Assembly (NCBI GenBank): GCA_938018055.1
Contig: CALIKL010000004.1
Span: forward strand, 1-36,064
Source: an uncultured bacterium
Lineage (GTDB): Bacteria > Bacteroidota > Rhodothermia > Rhodothermales > UBA10348
Length of the DNA stretch: 36,064 nt
Reading direction: 5' to 3'
Shown: positions 16,251 through 23,555 of the stretch, in pieces
Layout of the letters: every line of letters begins with the position of its first letter
How positions within the stretch are numbered: the stretch's first letter is position 1
The notes under the pieces: model-generated
What the model saw: the letters and a program-made list of their open reading frames with translations, nothing else
Databases searched by the model: none
Told to the model about the DNA's origin: nothing
Made by a program: the position numbers and the translations under genes

Positions 16251-17411
16251 TCAGGATGATTCGAAGGATAGGCCTCCGAAGGACTCGTCGAGTCCGAAAT
16301 AAGTGGCGACGGTTGCTGCGTGATCCACAAAGGAAACACGCGTTCCCACATCTGTGGGAGTCCGATCGGTATAATACAAAAGGGGCACGTATTCCCGGGT
16401 GTGGTCGGTCCCTGGGTACGCAGGATCGTTGCCGTGATCTGCTGTAATCAGTAGGCGCCCATGTTCAGGCAATGCCTCAAGGATCGCTGGCAGCGCTCGG
16501 TCAAACGCCTCAAGGGCATCCGAAAAACCCTGAGGATTGTTGCGATGCCCGTACTCCTGATCGAAGTCAATCAAATTGGTCCAAATGAAGGTATTGCCTT
16601 CTGCCTGCCGCATTTCTTGAAGGGTCACCTCCACGCCATGCGCATTCCCTGCCGTCTTGATCGTACGGTCAAATCCAACGCCCCCGAACAGATCAGCCAC
16701 TTTGCCAACCGAAATGGTCGTCACACCACGCCGTTGTAGTCGTTGCTGCAAAGGCTCCTTTTGAGGCAACCGCGAGAAATCCTTCCGTTTGCTGGAAATG
16801 CGGGACCACGCACCCTTGGACCCCTCAAAAGGCCGTGCTATCACGCGTCCAACCGCATGAGGGCCGACACACACCCTGTTACGGGCAATCTCACACCATC
16901 GGTACTGCTCCTCCAGCGGGATGACATCCACATGGGCAGCAATCTGAAAAACACTGTCCGCAGACGTGTAAACAATAGGTAGTCCTGTATCTGCGTGCTG
17001 CTGACCGAATTCTTCAATGATGACGGTACCTGATTCTGGTCGATTGCCAAGCACTGCAGTCACTCCCGCCTCCTTGCAGAACAGGTCTATCATGTCCTTA
17101 GGAAAGCCATCTGGATACGTTGGAAACGGCGCGTCGAGGGTCAATCCCGCCAGCTCCCAATGACCCGTCGTGGAATCTTTTCCTGCCGAACGTTCCTGCA
17201 TCTTTCCCCAGGAAGCAGCTGGTCGATCGGCACCGGGTACACCGGGTAAAGGACGAATCCGCCCCAGTCCTGCAGCGCCGAGATGGGGTAGTTTCGGTTC
17301 ACACGCAGCCAATACATGTCCCAGGGTATCCGCCCCTTCATCGCCATAGATGGCTGCGTCCGGCTGCCAGCCTATACCCACGCCGTCAAGCACGATGGTT
17401 ACAAAAACCAT
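16251..17411 (-). CDS. deoB: Phosphopentomutase
   Basis: DeoB interconverts (deoxy)ribose 1-phosphate and 5-phosphate in nucleoside salvage and breakdown. The 386-residue, alkaline-phosphatase-fold product shows the N-terminal metal site VLDGVGIG (8-15), ADTLGHV (27-33), the phosphorylatable Ser/Thr cluster in GKDSTTGHWELAG (77-89), TNLIDFDQEYGHRNN and the C-terminal metal site TADHGNDPAYPGTDHTREYVPLL, split near residues 325-347. The ATG is preceded by a strong AAAGGAGG with a 5-base spacer. It lies 21 bases after the gene at 17433 and 11 bases before the two EutN-family genes. No DeoC, DeoA or nucleoside phosphorylase is in the window. Confidence 0.96.
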   Translation of the reverse strand: MVFVTIVLDGVGIGWQPDAAIYGDEGADTLGHVLAACEPKLPHLGAAGLGRIRPLPGVPGADRPAASWGKMQERSAGKDSTTGHWELAGLTLDAPFPTYPDGFPKDMIDLFCKEAGVTAVLGNRPESGTVIIEEFGQQHADTGLPIVYTSADSVFQIAAHVDVIPLEEQYRWCEIARNRVCVGPHAVGRVIARPFEGSKGAWSRISSKRKDFSRLPQKEPLQQRLQRRGVTTISVGKVADLFGGVGFDRTIKTAGNAHGVEVTLQEMRQAEGNTFIWTNLIDFDQEYGHRNNPQGFSDALEAFDRALPAILEALPEHGRLLITADHGNDPAYPGTDHTREYVPLLYYTDRTPTDVGTRVSFVDHAATVATYFGLDESFGGLSFESS

Positions 17412-17416
17412 GTCGA

Positions 17417-17424
17417 CCTCCTTT
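17417..17424 (-). promoter_or_regulatory. Strong Shine-Dalgarno site of deoB
   Basis: AAAGGAGG, five bases before the deoB ATG, is one of the two best ribosome-binding sites in the window (with hutI). Most neighbours have none. It implies high or independent translation of deoB within its operon. Confidence 0.8.
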
Positions 17425-17432
17425 GACGCGGA

Positions 17433-18773
17433 TTATCCCACGATGACGCATTCACCGGACTGGAAAGACTCCTGAAGGGCGGCTGTCGCTTCCGATCGCA
17501 GGGAATCAGCTCCATCATGTCGGTCCAGCAGTGGCGCTACACCTACACTTACACCCCCTTCAAAATCCTGAGCATCTTCCGGGAAGGCCTCCTTGATTCC
17601 TGATGCCCATTCGGGCAACGAATCATGGTTTCCATGATAGAAGATCCCATAAGTCAACTCCCCGAAACGCTCAACCCGAGCATCCAGCGCGACCGAACGA
17701 AGGCGCGTCGAGAACCGCTCATCCAGATCTTCCAGATCAGCCGAACCATCGCCCGACAAGGCTTCTCCTCGATTCAAGTAAACCAACGCCAAGGAGAGCG
17801 GATGGGACAAGGAACGAGCCTGTTCCATCTCGTCGATAATGATTTCGCGTCGCGGTCGAAGTGCATCGGATGGCTCTTCGGAGTCCGACTCGATGTAAAT
17901 CGTATCCAAGATGGTGGTGACCAGGCGAGCGTATTGTTCCAACAGCACCCGTACAGAGGCGGCCTCGAGTCCATCCTCATTCACCGTATCTACAACGAGC
18001 ATGAAGAGCTCATCGTAGCGCTTCGGGACAACCGGGACAATGGCTACCTGACGCACATTGATTGGCTCGTGATAGTAGCCAAGCTTGGCTTTGGGAAAGC
18101 CATTGGGGCCAACGCGTGGATACACTACCGGAACGAGCGCTTTATGCCCGGAGAGCATGGGTTCTTTCGCCGAATACGACCCCCCATTTCGAGCATAGGA
18201 ATTCTGACTTACCATCACCTCCACCTGGTAGCGCAGAGGTGCGTCCTCCTGCCTGAGGAGACAGACCGTGTAGGCGTCCAACGAAGCACGTAACGATCGC
18301 AGGCACGGAATGAGCACATCGGCCTTGATCTCGGAGGCAGCCTCCGAGACCATGATGCGAGCTCGCGGGGGCCGTTGACGTGCCTTCGATACGCCAGCAA
18401 CATGAGACTGAGCTGGAGTGGGAGACACGGACCGGTCTGGAGCGGGAGCAGCTTCTGGCACCGACTCCCCGTCCTCTTCGGTCAGCGTCACCGTCTCTTC
18501 AGGAACATCGCCGTTGGAAGGATCGACTTCGCTGTCATCGCCTTTGGGCTTGATGTCCAGGATACCGAGAGAGGCGAGGTCTTCCGTGGGCTGTTCAGGA
18601 GCCTGCATGAACGTCTCGGGAACGTCCTTGTGGCGGCGCCTCATGTTCATCGTCACCAAGAGTCCTGCGCTGATGAGCAGGACCAATGCCAGGAGATAGA
18701 GCATCGGCTGACCCAACACGATCGCCAGTGCAATCGATACCACGGCAAGGATGATGAAAAGTACGCGCAGCAT
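17433..18773 (-). CDS. Membrane-anchored protein with GAF-like and degenerate GGDEF-like regions
   Basis: The 446-residue product has two N-terminal membrane helices (about 2-20 and 24-42), then a cytoplasmic acidic, proline-rich linker to about 145. Residues 150-290 look like a GAF-type sensory domain (EIKADVLIPCLRSLRASLDAYT opening; QVAIVPVVPKRYDELFMLVVDT strand pair). Residues 300-446 follow the order of a GGDEF domain (DEMEQARSLSHPLSLALVYLNRGE, then VSVGVAPL and ADSLRSEATAALQES), but the signature site reads RFGELTYGIF, so the catalytic GGDEF is missing and no cyclase activity is expected. It may sense or bind a ligand. It precedes deoB by 21 bases and heads the deoB-eutN group. The assignment is by pattern only. 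Confidence 0.7.
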   Translation of the reverse strand: MLRVLFIILAVVSIALAIVLGQPMLYLLALVLLISAGLLVTMNMRRRHKDVPETFMQAPEQPTEDLASLGILDIKPKGDDSEVDPSNGDVPEETVTLTEEDGESVPEAAPAPDRSVSPTPAQSHVAGVSKARQRPPRARIMVSEAASEIKADVLIPCLRSLRASLDAYTVCLLRQEDAPLRYQVEVMVSQNSYARNGGSYSAKEPMLSGHKALVPVVYPRVGPNGFPKAKLGYYHEPINVRQVAIVPVVPKRYDELFMLVVDTVNEDGLEAASVRVLLEQYARLVTTILDTIYIESDSEEPSDALRPRREIIIDEMEQARSLSHPLSLALVYLNRGEALSGDGSADLEDLDERFSTRLRSVALDARVERFGELTYGIFYHGNHDSLPEWASGIKEAFPEDAQDFEGGVSVGVAPLLDRHDGADSLRSEATAALQESFQSGECVIVG

Positions 18774-18965
18774 ACAGGCCGGAGCGGCTTAAAGTCTGTG
18801 CAGATGGACAATCGAGGCAAGCTATCTGCACCCACCCCAAAAGTCAATGATTGGGGATAACCCTGGATGAGGTCTGTGCCAAATACGGTTCGAGAATGAG
18901 ACTCACGACGACCTGAAAAATAGTCGATCGGCTTTTTTGGCCCGCATTGACGGTTTGACTACGGT

Positions 18966-18982
18966 TTGGCACGCACTTTGAA
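18966..18982 (+). promoter_or_regulatory. Sigma-54-like (-24/-12) promoter
   Basis: TTGGCACG-CACT-TTGAA matches the -24/-12 consensus (TTGGCACG, four bases, TTGCA/T) at every position except the C of the -12 GC, which is A. Spacing is exact. The predicted start is near 18992. The inverted repeat at 18798-18831, about 175 bases upstream, is placed where sigma-54 activators usually bind. The window also encodes an NtrC-type activator at 4239, though a link is inference. Confidence 0.4.
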
Positions 18983-18991
18983 AAGATAATG

Positions 18992-19163
18992 GGAGTGTCA
19001 CTTTTGTTGAATCGGATGCGCGCAATCACTGCCTCCTCGCGCGTTTCCGGACCCTTTTCAAGGCAACATCTGTGACCCGTCTAGTGGGACCATCCAACTG
19101 CCTCTCTGGATAGCCCCTGTGCGGCCCCCGCGAGATCCTTCTCGCGGGGGCCGCTTTTCGTTT
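18992..19163 (+). ncRNA. Candidate small RNA (about 170 nt)
   Basis: This interval runs from the predicted start of the -24/-12 promoter to a strong intrinsic terminator on the same strand. No convincing ORF fills it: the only one of note is 28 codons (18989-19075), begins at the predicted start and has no ribosome-binding site. I could not match it to tmRNA, RNase P RNA, SRP RNA or 6S RNA by their hallmark motifs. Confidence 0.35.
19121..19163 (+). terminator. Strong intrinsic terminator, plus strand
   Basis: A perfect 14-bp GC-rich stem (19121-19134 with 19141-19154) closes a 6-base ATCCTT loop and is followed by TTTTCGTTT. No T-run follows on the minus strand, so it acts on plus-strand transcripts. 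There is no plus-strand gene upstream of it for 3.4 kb (pcm ends at 15656), so it must end an unannotated transcript. Confidence 0.85.
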
Positions 19164-19276
19164 AGGGCCATCGCACCATGCCGGATACGAGCACACCACA
19201 CTGGCCATCTCCGATCATCTCGGATTATCCCAAAAGGCTGCTCTAATGCCCAAAAATATCCCATTTCCACCCGCGA

Positions 19277-19591
19277 TTGGCCCGTCTCGATTTGAATCAA
19301 AATGAGACTGACACGCCATTTGACAACAGTATTCGCGTGCGCCAGACGGCGCCTGCTCAAACCAACCAAGACCACAATGCGACGCGACCTGACCCCGTCG
19401 AAATGGAAAGGCTACACATACTCGGACCCGGAAGCGCTTACAGAACCAATCAGGACCTCATCGATTCCGTTCGGAAGCGGATGCAAGATCACGAGTCTTC
19501 GAGTGCTCTTGCACATGGAAATAACCAGCCTGCCTTGGACTCGACCCACGCAGAGCCCGTCAAAGGGCAGAACCGAAAAAAGGCAGCGTGA
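19277..19591 (+). CDS. Possible small hydrophilic protein, unrecognised
   Basis: A 104-codon frame opens with TTG at 19277 (first ATG at 19403 would give 62 residues). The product is very hydrophilic, rich in Asn, Gln, Asp and His with few hydrophobic clusters, and contains YRTNQDLIDSVRKRMQDHE, a plausible amphipathic helix. That balanced composition is unlike the Arg/Ser/Thr-rich shadow frames here. Against it: the TTG start, no Shine-Dalgarno sequence, and a 32-base overlap with the end of the convergent kamA-like gene. No family is recognised. A small regulatory or disordered protein is possible; so is chance. Confidence 0.3.
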   Translation: MARLDLNQNETDTPFDNSIRVRQTAPAQTNQDHNATRPDPVEMERLHILGPGSAYRTNQDLIDSVRKRMQDHESSSALAHGNNQPALDSTHAEPVKGQNRKKAA

Positions 19592-20759
19592 CCTCGGGGA
19601 GTGCTCCATCTTCAGGAGCGGGGTTTGCCTCTACCCAGATCTCACCGCGAGTAGTCTTCATGGCCACGCCCTCTGGTGTCCGCCCCAGGATGTAGTCCCG
19701 CGTCAGAGGCACTTTCCCGTAGGGCGTATCGAGAATGTAACGGGGGATGGCAAAACCGGTCAGAGTGCCCTGAAGCGCCGCCATGATCCGCATGCCGATT
19801 TCAATCGGCGTCCGCAAATGCTCGGTGCCCCCGATCAGCTGCGCTTGATAGAGATAGTAGGGGCGGATTCGCATACGCACCAGGCCCTCACACAGCGCAC
19901 GCATCGTTCCCACGTCGTCGTTGATCCCTTTCAGAAGCACGGTCTGATTGCCTACCGGTACACCCGCGCGCAGTAGACGATCAATCGCGGCCCCGGCTTC
20001 TGCTGTCAGCTCCTTGGGATGATTGAAGTGGGTATTGACCCACACGGGATGATGTTTTTCCAATACCGCACACAACTCTGGCGTAATGCGCTGAGGCAGC
20101 TTGACCGGCATGCGGGATCCGATTCGGATGATGTCCACGTGATCTATGGCTCGCAACTCCGTCAACAGCCAGTCAATGTTGGCCTCTCCCAGCGTGAGCG
20201 GATCGCCTCCGGTAAGCAGTACATCCCTGATTTCAGGATGCGCCGCGATATAGGCAATGGCCTCCCGAAGTTCATCCTTGCGCATCATGAACTCCGCCTC
20301 TCCGACCATTCGCTTCCGCAAACAATACCGGCAGTAGATAGCGCATTGACTCGTTACGCAAAAAGCGACACGGTCTCCGTAATTGTGGATGAGGTTTTTT
20401 ACCGGCGAGTTTGCGACTTCCTCGAGTGGATCTTCGAGTCCGATACCGTCGGGCAACAACTCGTCCGTGAGAGGCACGACCTGGCGACGAATGGCGCACG
20501 TCGGATCAACAGGGTCCATCAATGAGGCATAGTAGGGCGTGATGGACCATTGAAAAACACCTTTTGTGGCTTCAATGGCTGCGCTTTCGTCAGCGGTGGG
20601 CTCCAGCCAATCACGTAATGCTTCTTCCGAGCGGATCCGATGGCGCATGTGCCAACGCCAATCGGCCCATTGTTCGGACGAGGGACTGGAAGGGATGTTG
20701 GAGGGAATCACGGAGACCTGCGGAGGATCAGGGTGATATGCGGCGTAAGGACTCGTCAA
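19560..20759 (-). CDS. KamA-family radical-SAM aminomutase (lysine 2,3-aminomutase-like)
   Basis: KamA-type enzymes use SAM, a [4Fe-4S] cluster and PLP to move an alpha-amino group to the beta carbon. The 399-residue product has the cluster motif C139-x3-C143-x2-C146 (SQCAIYCRYCLRKR), the SAM-site LLTGGDPL (181-188) and the PLP lysine K349 in TPYGKVPL. Of the two aspartates that hold the lysine side chain in the clostridial enzyme, one appears kept (D344) while the other is replaced by Gln (Q307 in YLYQAQLIGG), so the substrate may not be lysine. Start is uncertain: TTG at 20759 overlaps the ATP-grasp gene by 32 bases, while GTG at 20711, with CAGG ahead, would follow it by 16. Either way the two are one transcription unit. 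Confidence 0.9.
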   Translation of the reverse strand: MTSPYAAYHPDPPQVSVIPSNIPSSPSSEQWADWRWHMRHRIRSEEALRDWLEPTADESAAIEATKGVFQWSITPYYASLMDPVDPTCAIRRQVVPLTDELLPDGIGLEDPLEEVANSPVKNLIHNYGDRVAFCVTSQCAIYCRYCLRKRMVGEAEFMMRKDELREAIAYIAAHPEIRDVLLTGGDPLTLGEANIDWLLTELRAIDHVDIIRIGSRMPVKLPQRITPELCAVLEKHHPVWVNTHFNHPKELTAEAGAAIDRLLRAGVPVGNQTVLLKGINDDVGTMRALCEGLVRMRIRPYYLYQAQLIGGTEHLRTPIEIGMRIMAALQGTLTGFAIPRYILDTPYGKVPLTRDYILGRTPEGVAMKTTRGEIWVEANPAPEDGALPEVTLPFFGSAL

Positions 20760-21705
20760 GTACCGAGGCCAGGAAATCAGGATATGATTGTCCCATCAAC
20801 TCCGCCATGATGGCAAAAGTGCCGTCAGGAGCGAAGGTGGGGAGCGGATTGATCTCGAGAAACCAGGGTGTACCATCGCGATCAACCCGGAAATCGAGTC
20901 GCGCAAAATCGTTGCACTCCAGCTTGTTGAAGACGGCGATCGCGTCTTGCTGCAGGCGATTTTCCAGTTCCGATGTCAGGTCCCCGGGCAAAGACCACGC
21001 ATACTGCTTCTCAGGGAGACCACTTCGCTCCAACACATGCAGTCCAATACCGGACTCCCTCTCAATAGCACGCTGAATTACCGGTAGCGTACGGACGGGA
21101 TTATGACCGATCACAGCCACGGTGAACTCTGACCCTTCTACGAAGGACTCAACGAGGACGTCTTGCCCGTAGTCAGAAAGGAGACGATTCGCCTGGTGCT
21201 CCAGGGTCTCTGCTTCGTGCACCTTGTTTGCCGCCGTCAGCCCTTTTGCAGATCCTTCGTATCGCGGTTTCAGGAACGCAGGCAGAGAAGGCAGTTCACC
21301 CACACGTCCTGCAGGCGTTATCAAACAATGGGGCGGCGTCGCAACACCGGCTGCAGCAACGAGATCCTTGGTCCATGCCTTGTCCAGACTCACAGACATG
21401 GTCAACGCATCGGATCCCAGAAACGGTACGCCCATCAGCTCGAACAGCGCAGGCGCTTCCCCTTCCCTGTTTCGGCTGCGGGCGCCTTCAGCAATGGACA
21501 TACCGACGTCGAAGCCCGGAGCATGTATATGCGGAAGAAGATTGCGCGCCGGGCCAATCCGGATGGGTTGATGACCCAAAGCCCGGAAGGCTGCTTCCAG
21601 CGCTTCCACGGTTTCTTCCGGCTCGTTCTCTGCATCCGCATCGAACGCTTCCCCCTCCATCCAGGGGTAGTCTTCAAAAAGGTCGTATACGAGTCCGATG
21701 CGCAT
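20728..21705 (-). CDS. ATP-grasp ligase, D-Ala-D-Ala ligase-like
   Basis: The 325-residue product has an N-terminal Rossmann-like domain (IGLVYDLFEDYPWMEGEAF, with acidic EPEETVEALEAAFRALGH) and an ATP-grasp domain: FLKPRYEGSAKGL (about 143-155) for the triphosphate, VLVESFVEGSEFTVAVIG (about 184-201), and the metal site LDFRVDRDGTPWFLEINPLP (about 270-289). Genuine Ddl enzymes usually read EVNTLPGMT at the last motif; here it is EINPLPTFAPDG, as in the broader family of amino-acid ligases. It therefore probably joins two amino-acid-like substrates, but not necessarily D-alanine. It comes directly before the aminomutase gene, suggesting a shared pathway. No murein gene is nearby. Confidence 0.85.
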   Translation of the reverse strand: MRIGLVYDLFEDYPWMEGEAFDADAENEPEETVEALEAAFRALGHQPIRIGPARNLLPHIHAPGFDVGMSIAEGARSRNREGEAPALFELMGVPFLGSDALTMSVSLDKAWTKDLVAAAGVATPPHCLITPAGRVGELPSLPAFLKPRYEGSAKGLTAANKVHEAETLEHQANRLLSDYGQDVLVESFVEGSEFTVAVIGHNPVRTLPVIQRAIERESGIGLHVLERSGLPEKQYAWSLPGDLTSELENRLQQDAIAVFNKLECNDFARLDFRVDRDGTPWFLEINPLPTFAPDGTFAIMAELMGQSYPDFLASVLDESLRRISP

Positions 21706-21790
21706 GGATCATTCAGATGTGGAAGCCGAACCTACAACGATTTACCCGGGACACGCTATACTGTACCAGCACAATTCATCCCTTCCTGTC

Positions 21791-22600
21791 ATGTACCGTT
21801 CCCTCTTCGTCTTTCTACTGATTGCTGTTTCCGCCTGTAGCATGGACAACCCTGCTGAAGACCAGGTGGTCGCCTTCCCACAGGGTGAGATCGTGGACAT
21901 GTCCTACGCCTACAATGATCAAACTGTGTACTGGCCGACAGCACCGGGATTTGACAAGAACACCGACTTTGAGGGATTTACGCCTGCTGGATTCTGGTAC
22001 ACGGCCTACACGGTAACAACGGCTGAGCACGGCGGCACCCATCTCGATGCTCCCATCCATTTCAGTGAGGGCAAACACGCGGCTGACGAAATCCCTCTTG
22101 AGCGACTGATGGGCCCCGCGGTTGTGGTCGATGTTGGTGAGCAGGCGGCCGCTGATCGCGACCATTTGATCTCTATCGACGATATCATGGCGCACGAGCA
22201 TGAGCATGGCGCCATTGCAGCCGGCTCTATCCTGCTCTTTCGCACCGGATTCGGTCAGTATTGGCCCGATCGGGAAGCTTACATGGGAACGGCTGAGCGA
22301 GGGCAAGATGCGGTTTCCCTTCTCCATTTCCCTGGTATTCATCCTGAGGCCGCGCAGTGGTTGGTCGACAACCGGGATATCAACGCGGTAGGAATTGATA
22401 CCCCGAGTATCGACTACGGACAATCGACCATGTTTGAAAGCCACCAGATCCTGTTTGGCGACAATATCCCTGCTTTCGAGAATGTGGCCAACTTGGATCG
22501 GCTGCCGGAAACGGGAGCTACGGTCATCGCCCTGCCCATGAAAATTGAGGGCGGATCAGGCGGACCGCTGCGGATGGTAGGCATCCTGCCGACGCAGTAA
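21791..22600 (+). CDS. Secreted cyclase-family (kynurenine formamidase-like) lipoprotein
   Basis: The 269-residue product begins with a lipoprotein signal (MYRSLFVFLLIAVSAC, lipobox VSAC at 13-16), so it is predicted to be lipid-anchored outside the cytoplasm. The mature part is a PF04199-type cyclase: IVDMSYAYNDQTVYWP opening, metal motif HGGTHLDAPIHF (about 79-90) with its His and Asp ligands, GSILLFRTGF, and a C-terminal LPMKIEGGSGGPLR. Relatives hydrolyse N-formylkynurenine, isatin or cyclic amides. An upstream in-frame start would add 31 residues without signal character, so the ATG at 21791 is chosen. It is divergent from the ATP-grasp gene and convergent with ftsX. The substrate is not evident. 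Confidence 0.88.
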   Translation: MYRSLFVFLLIAVSACSMDNPAEDQVVAFPQGEIVDMSYAYNDQTVYWPTAPGFDKNTDFEGFTPAGFWYTAYTVTTAEHGGTHLDAPIHFSEGKHAADEIPLERLMGPAVVVDVGEQAAADRDHLISIDDIMAHEHEHGAIAAGSILLFRTGFGQYWPDREAYMGTAERGQDAVSLLHFPGIHPEAAQWLVDNRDINAVGIDTPSIDYGQSTMFESHQILFGDNIPAFENVANLDRLPETGATVIALPMKIEGGSGGPLRMVGILPTQ

Positions 22601-22646
22601 ATGCTCTGCAGGCCAGGTCGAAGGCGCCCTTCTTCCACGGACGACG

Positions 22647-23522
22647 TCAGTGCAAAGAGACCTGTTTGAGGAAACGGCGCACAGCACTCTCTGACCCAAT
22701 CCATCCCAGCAGGAATCCAGCCCCGATCAAGATTCCAGAAAACATCAGCGCTTCAGACCAGGGAAGTCCCGGAAGCTGAGGAACGTAGGCCAACGCCACC
22801 TCCTGGATCACCCACAGAATGAACAGCGCGAGCAGGGATGAAATGAGCCCTTGCAGGATACCTTCCACGATGAAGGGTTTGCGGACGAATCCATCCGTTG
22901 CACCCACCAGTTTCATGGTACGAATCATCAAACGCCGAGCATAGATGGCCAGCCGAATGGTATTGGCTACCAGGAAAATGGACGCCAGCAACACCAACGC
23001 ACCGATCGAAATGCCGATCAACGACAGCAGGCGAAGGTTGTCCTGCACCTTGGCCAGCAGGGGGCGATTGTAAACCACCTCATCTACCCTATTCCAGGTC
23101 GAAAATTCGGCAACAAGGGCATTCAGGCTATCCGTGTTGATGTAATCCGGTTCCACCATCACCCGAATGGATGCGGGTAGGAATGCACCGTCGAAGAAAA
23201 TGTCCGCCTCTTCGCCGAACTCCTCCTGGAATATCTCTTGTGCACGGTCCTTGCTGATGTACTCGGCTTGCGCCACACCTGGAGTAGCCCGCGTCCGTTC
23301 AAAAAGGGATTCCGCAATTTCCGGCGTGGTATCGTCGAGGAACAGTTCTACTTCCCCTACGCGCTGTTTCAGCCATTCAGACACCCCCCGCGCCTGCCAC
23401 GTCACGATGGCAAACAGTCCCACCATGACCAGCGCAACCGTCATGGCACTTGTCGCAGCGACCGACGAGAATGATGCCCGCCTGAAACCGGCCAGACCTT
23501 CCTTGATGGCGTAAGGCAGCAT
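22647..23522 (-). CDS. ftsX: Cell division protein FtsX
   Basis: FtsX is the membrane subunit that, with the ATPase FtsE, activates septal peptidoglycan hydrolases. The 291-residue product has the expected topology: a cytoplasmic start, TM1 (about 22-44), a periplasmic domain of about 115 residues (EVELFLDD, then YISKDRAQEIFQEEFGEEADIF), and three C-terminal TMs (about 167-190, 215-240 and 255-280) with the coupling segment RLMIRTMKLVGATDGFVRKPF between TM2 and TM3. No ftsE gene is in the window, so the pair is split in this genome. It follows the M14 peptidase gene by 33 bases on the same strand. Confidence 0.93.
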   Translation of the reverse strand: MLPYAIKEGLAGFRRASFSSVAATSAMTVALVMVGLFAIVTWQARGVSEWLKQRVGEVELFLDDTTPEIAESLFERTRATPGVAQAEYISKDRAQEIFQEEFGEEADIFFDGAFLPASIRVMVEPDYINTDSLNALVAEFSTWNRVDEVVYNRPLLAKVQDNLRLLSLIGISIGALVLLASIFLVANTIRLAIYARRLMIRTMKLVGATDGFVRKPFIVEGILQGLISSLLALFILWVIQEVALAYVPQLPGLPWSEALMFSGILIGAGFLLGWIGSESAVRRFLKQVSLH

Positions 23523-23555
23523 GATGACGTAGGGGTTCTTGGAAGCGTGCCGCGG

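Larger units (their letters stand above)
18774..19559. other. Long intergenic region (786 bases)
   Basis: No confident gene lies here, yet it is not featureless. In order it holds: an 8-bp inverted repeat GTGCAGAT/ATCTGCAC (18798-18805 and 18824-18831); a smaller one CCCCAA/TTGGGG (18835-18840 and 18851-18856); a direct repeat ACGGTTTG (18950-18957 and 18961-18968) spaced one helical turn; a sigma-54-like promoter (18966); a strong plus-strand terminator (19121-19163); and an open frame from 19277. On the minus strand the leader of the gene at 17433 must start here. Confidence 0.6.

Noticed and set aside
19041-19056. GTCCGGAAA on the minus strand, resembling the SRP RNA core
   Set aside because: The symmetric loop partner and the GGAAGCAGCC part are absent, and no SRP-type hairpin closes around it.
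18989-19075. 28-codon ORF inside the candidate small RNA
   Set aside because: No ribosome-binding site, the ATG coincides with the predicted transcript start, and the peptide has no leader-peptide codon runs.
19300-19326. Second -24/-12-like site (TGACACG-CCAT-TTGAC)
   Set aside because: Mismatches at both the GG and the GC positions that sigma-54 requires; it also lies inside the possible ORF.
22620-22632. Small palindrome GAAGGCGCCCTTC-like hairpin between the cyclase gene and ftsX
   Set aside because: Only a 5-bp stem and no T-run on either strand; too weak for a bidirectional terminator.
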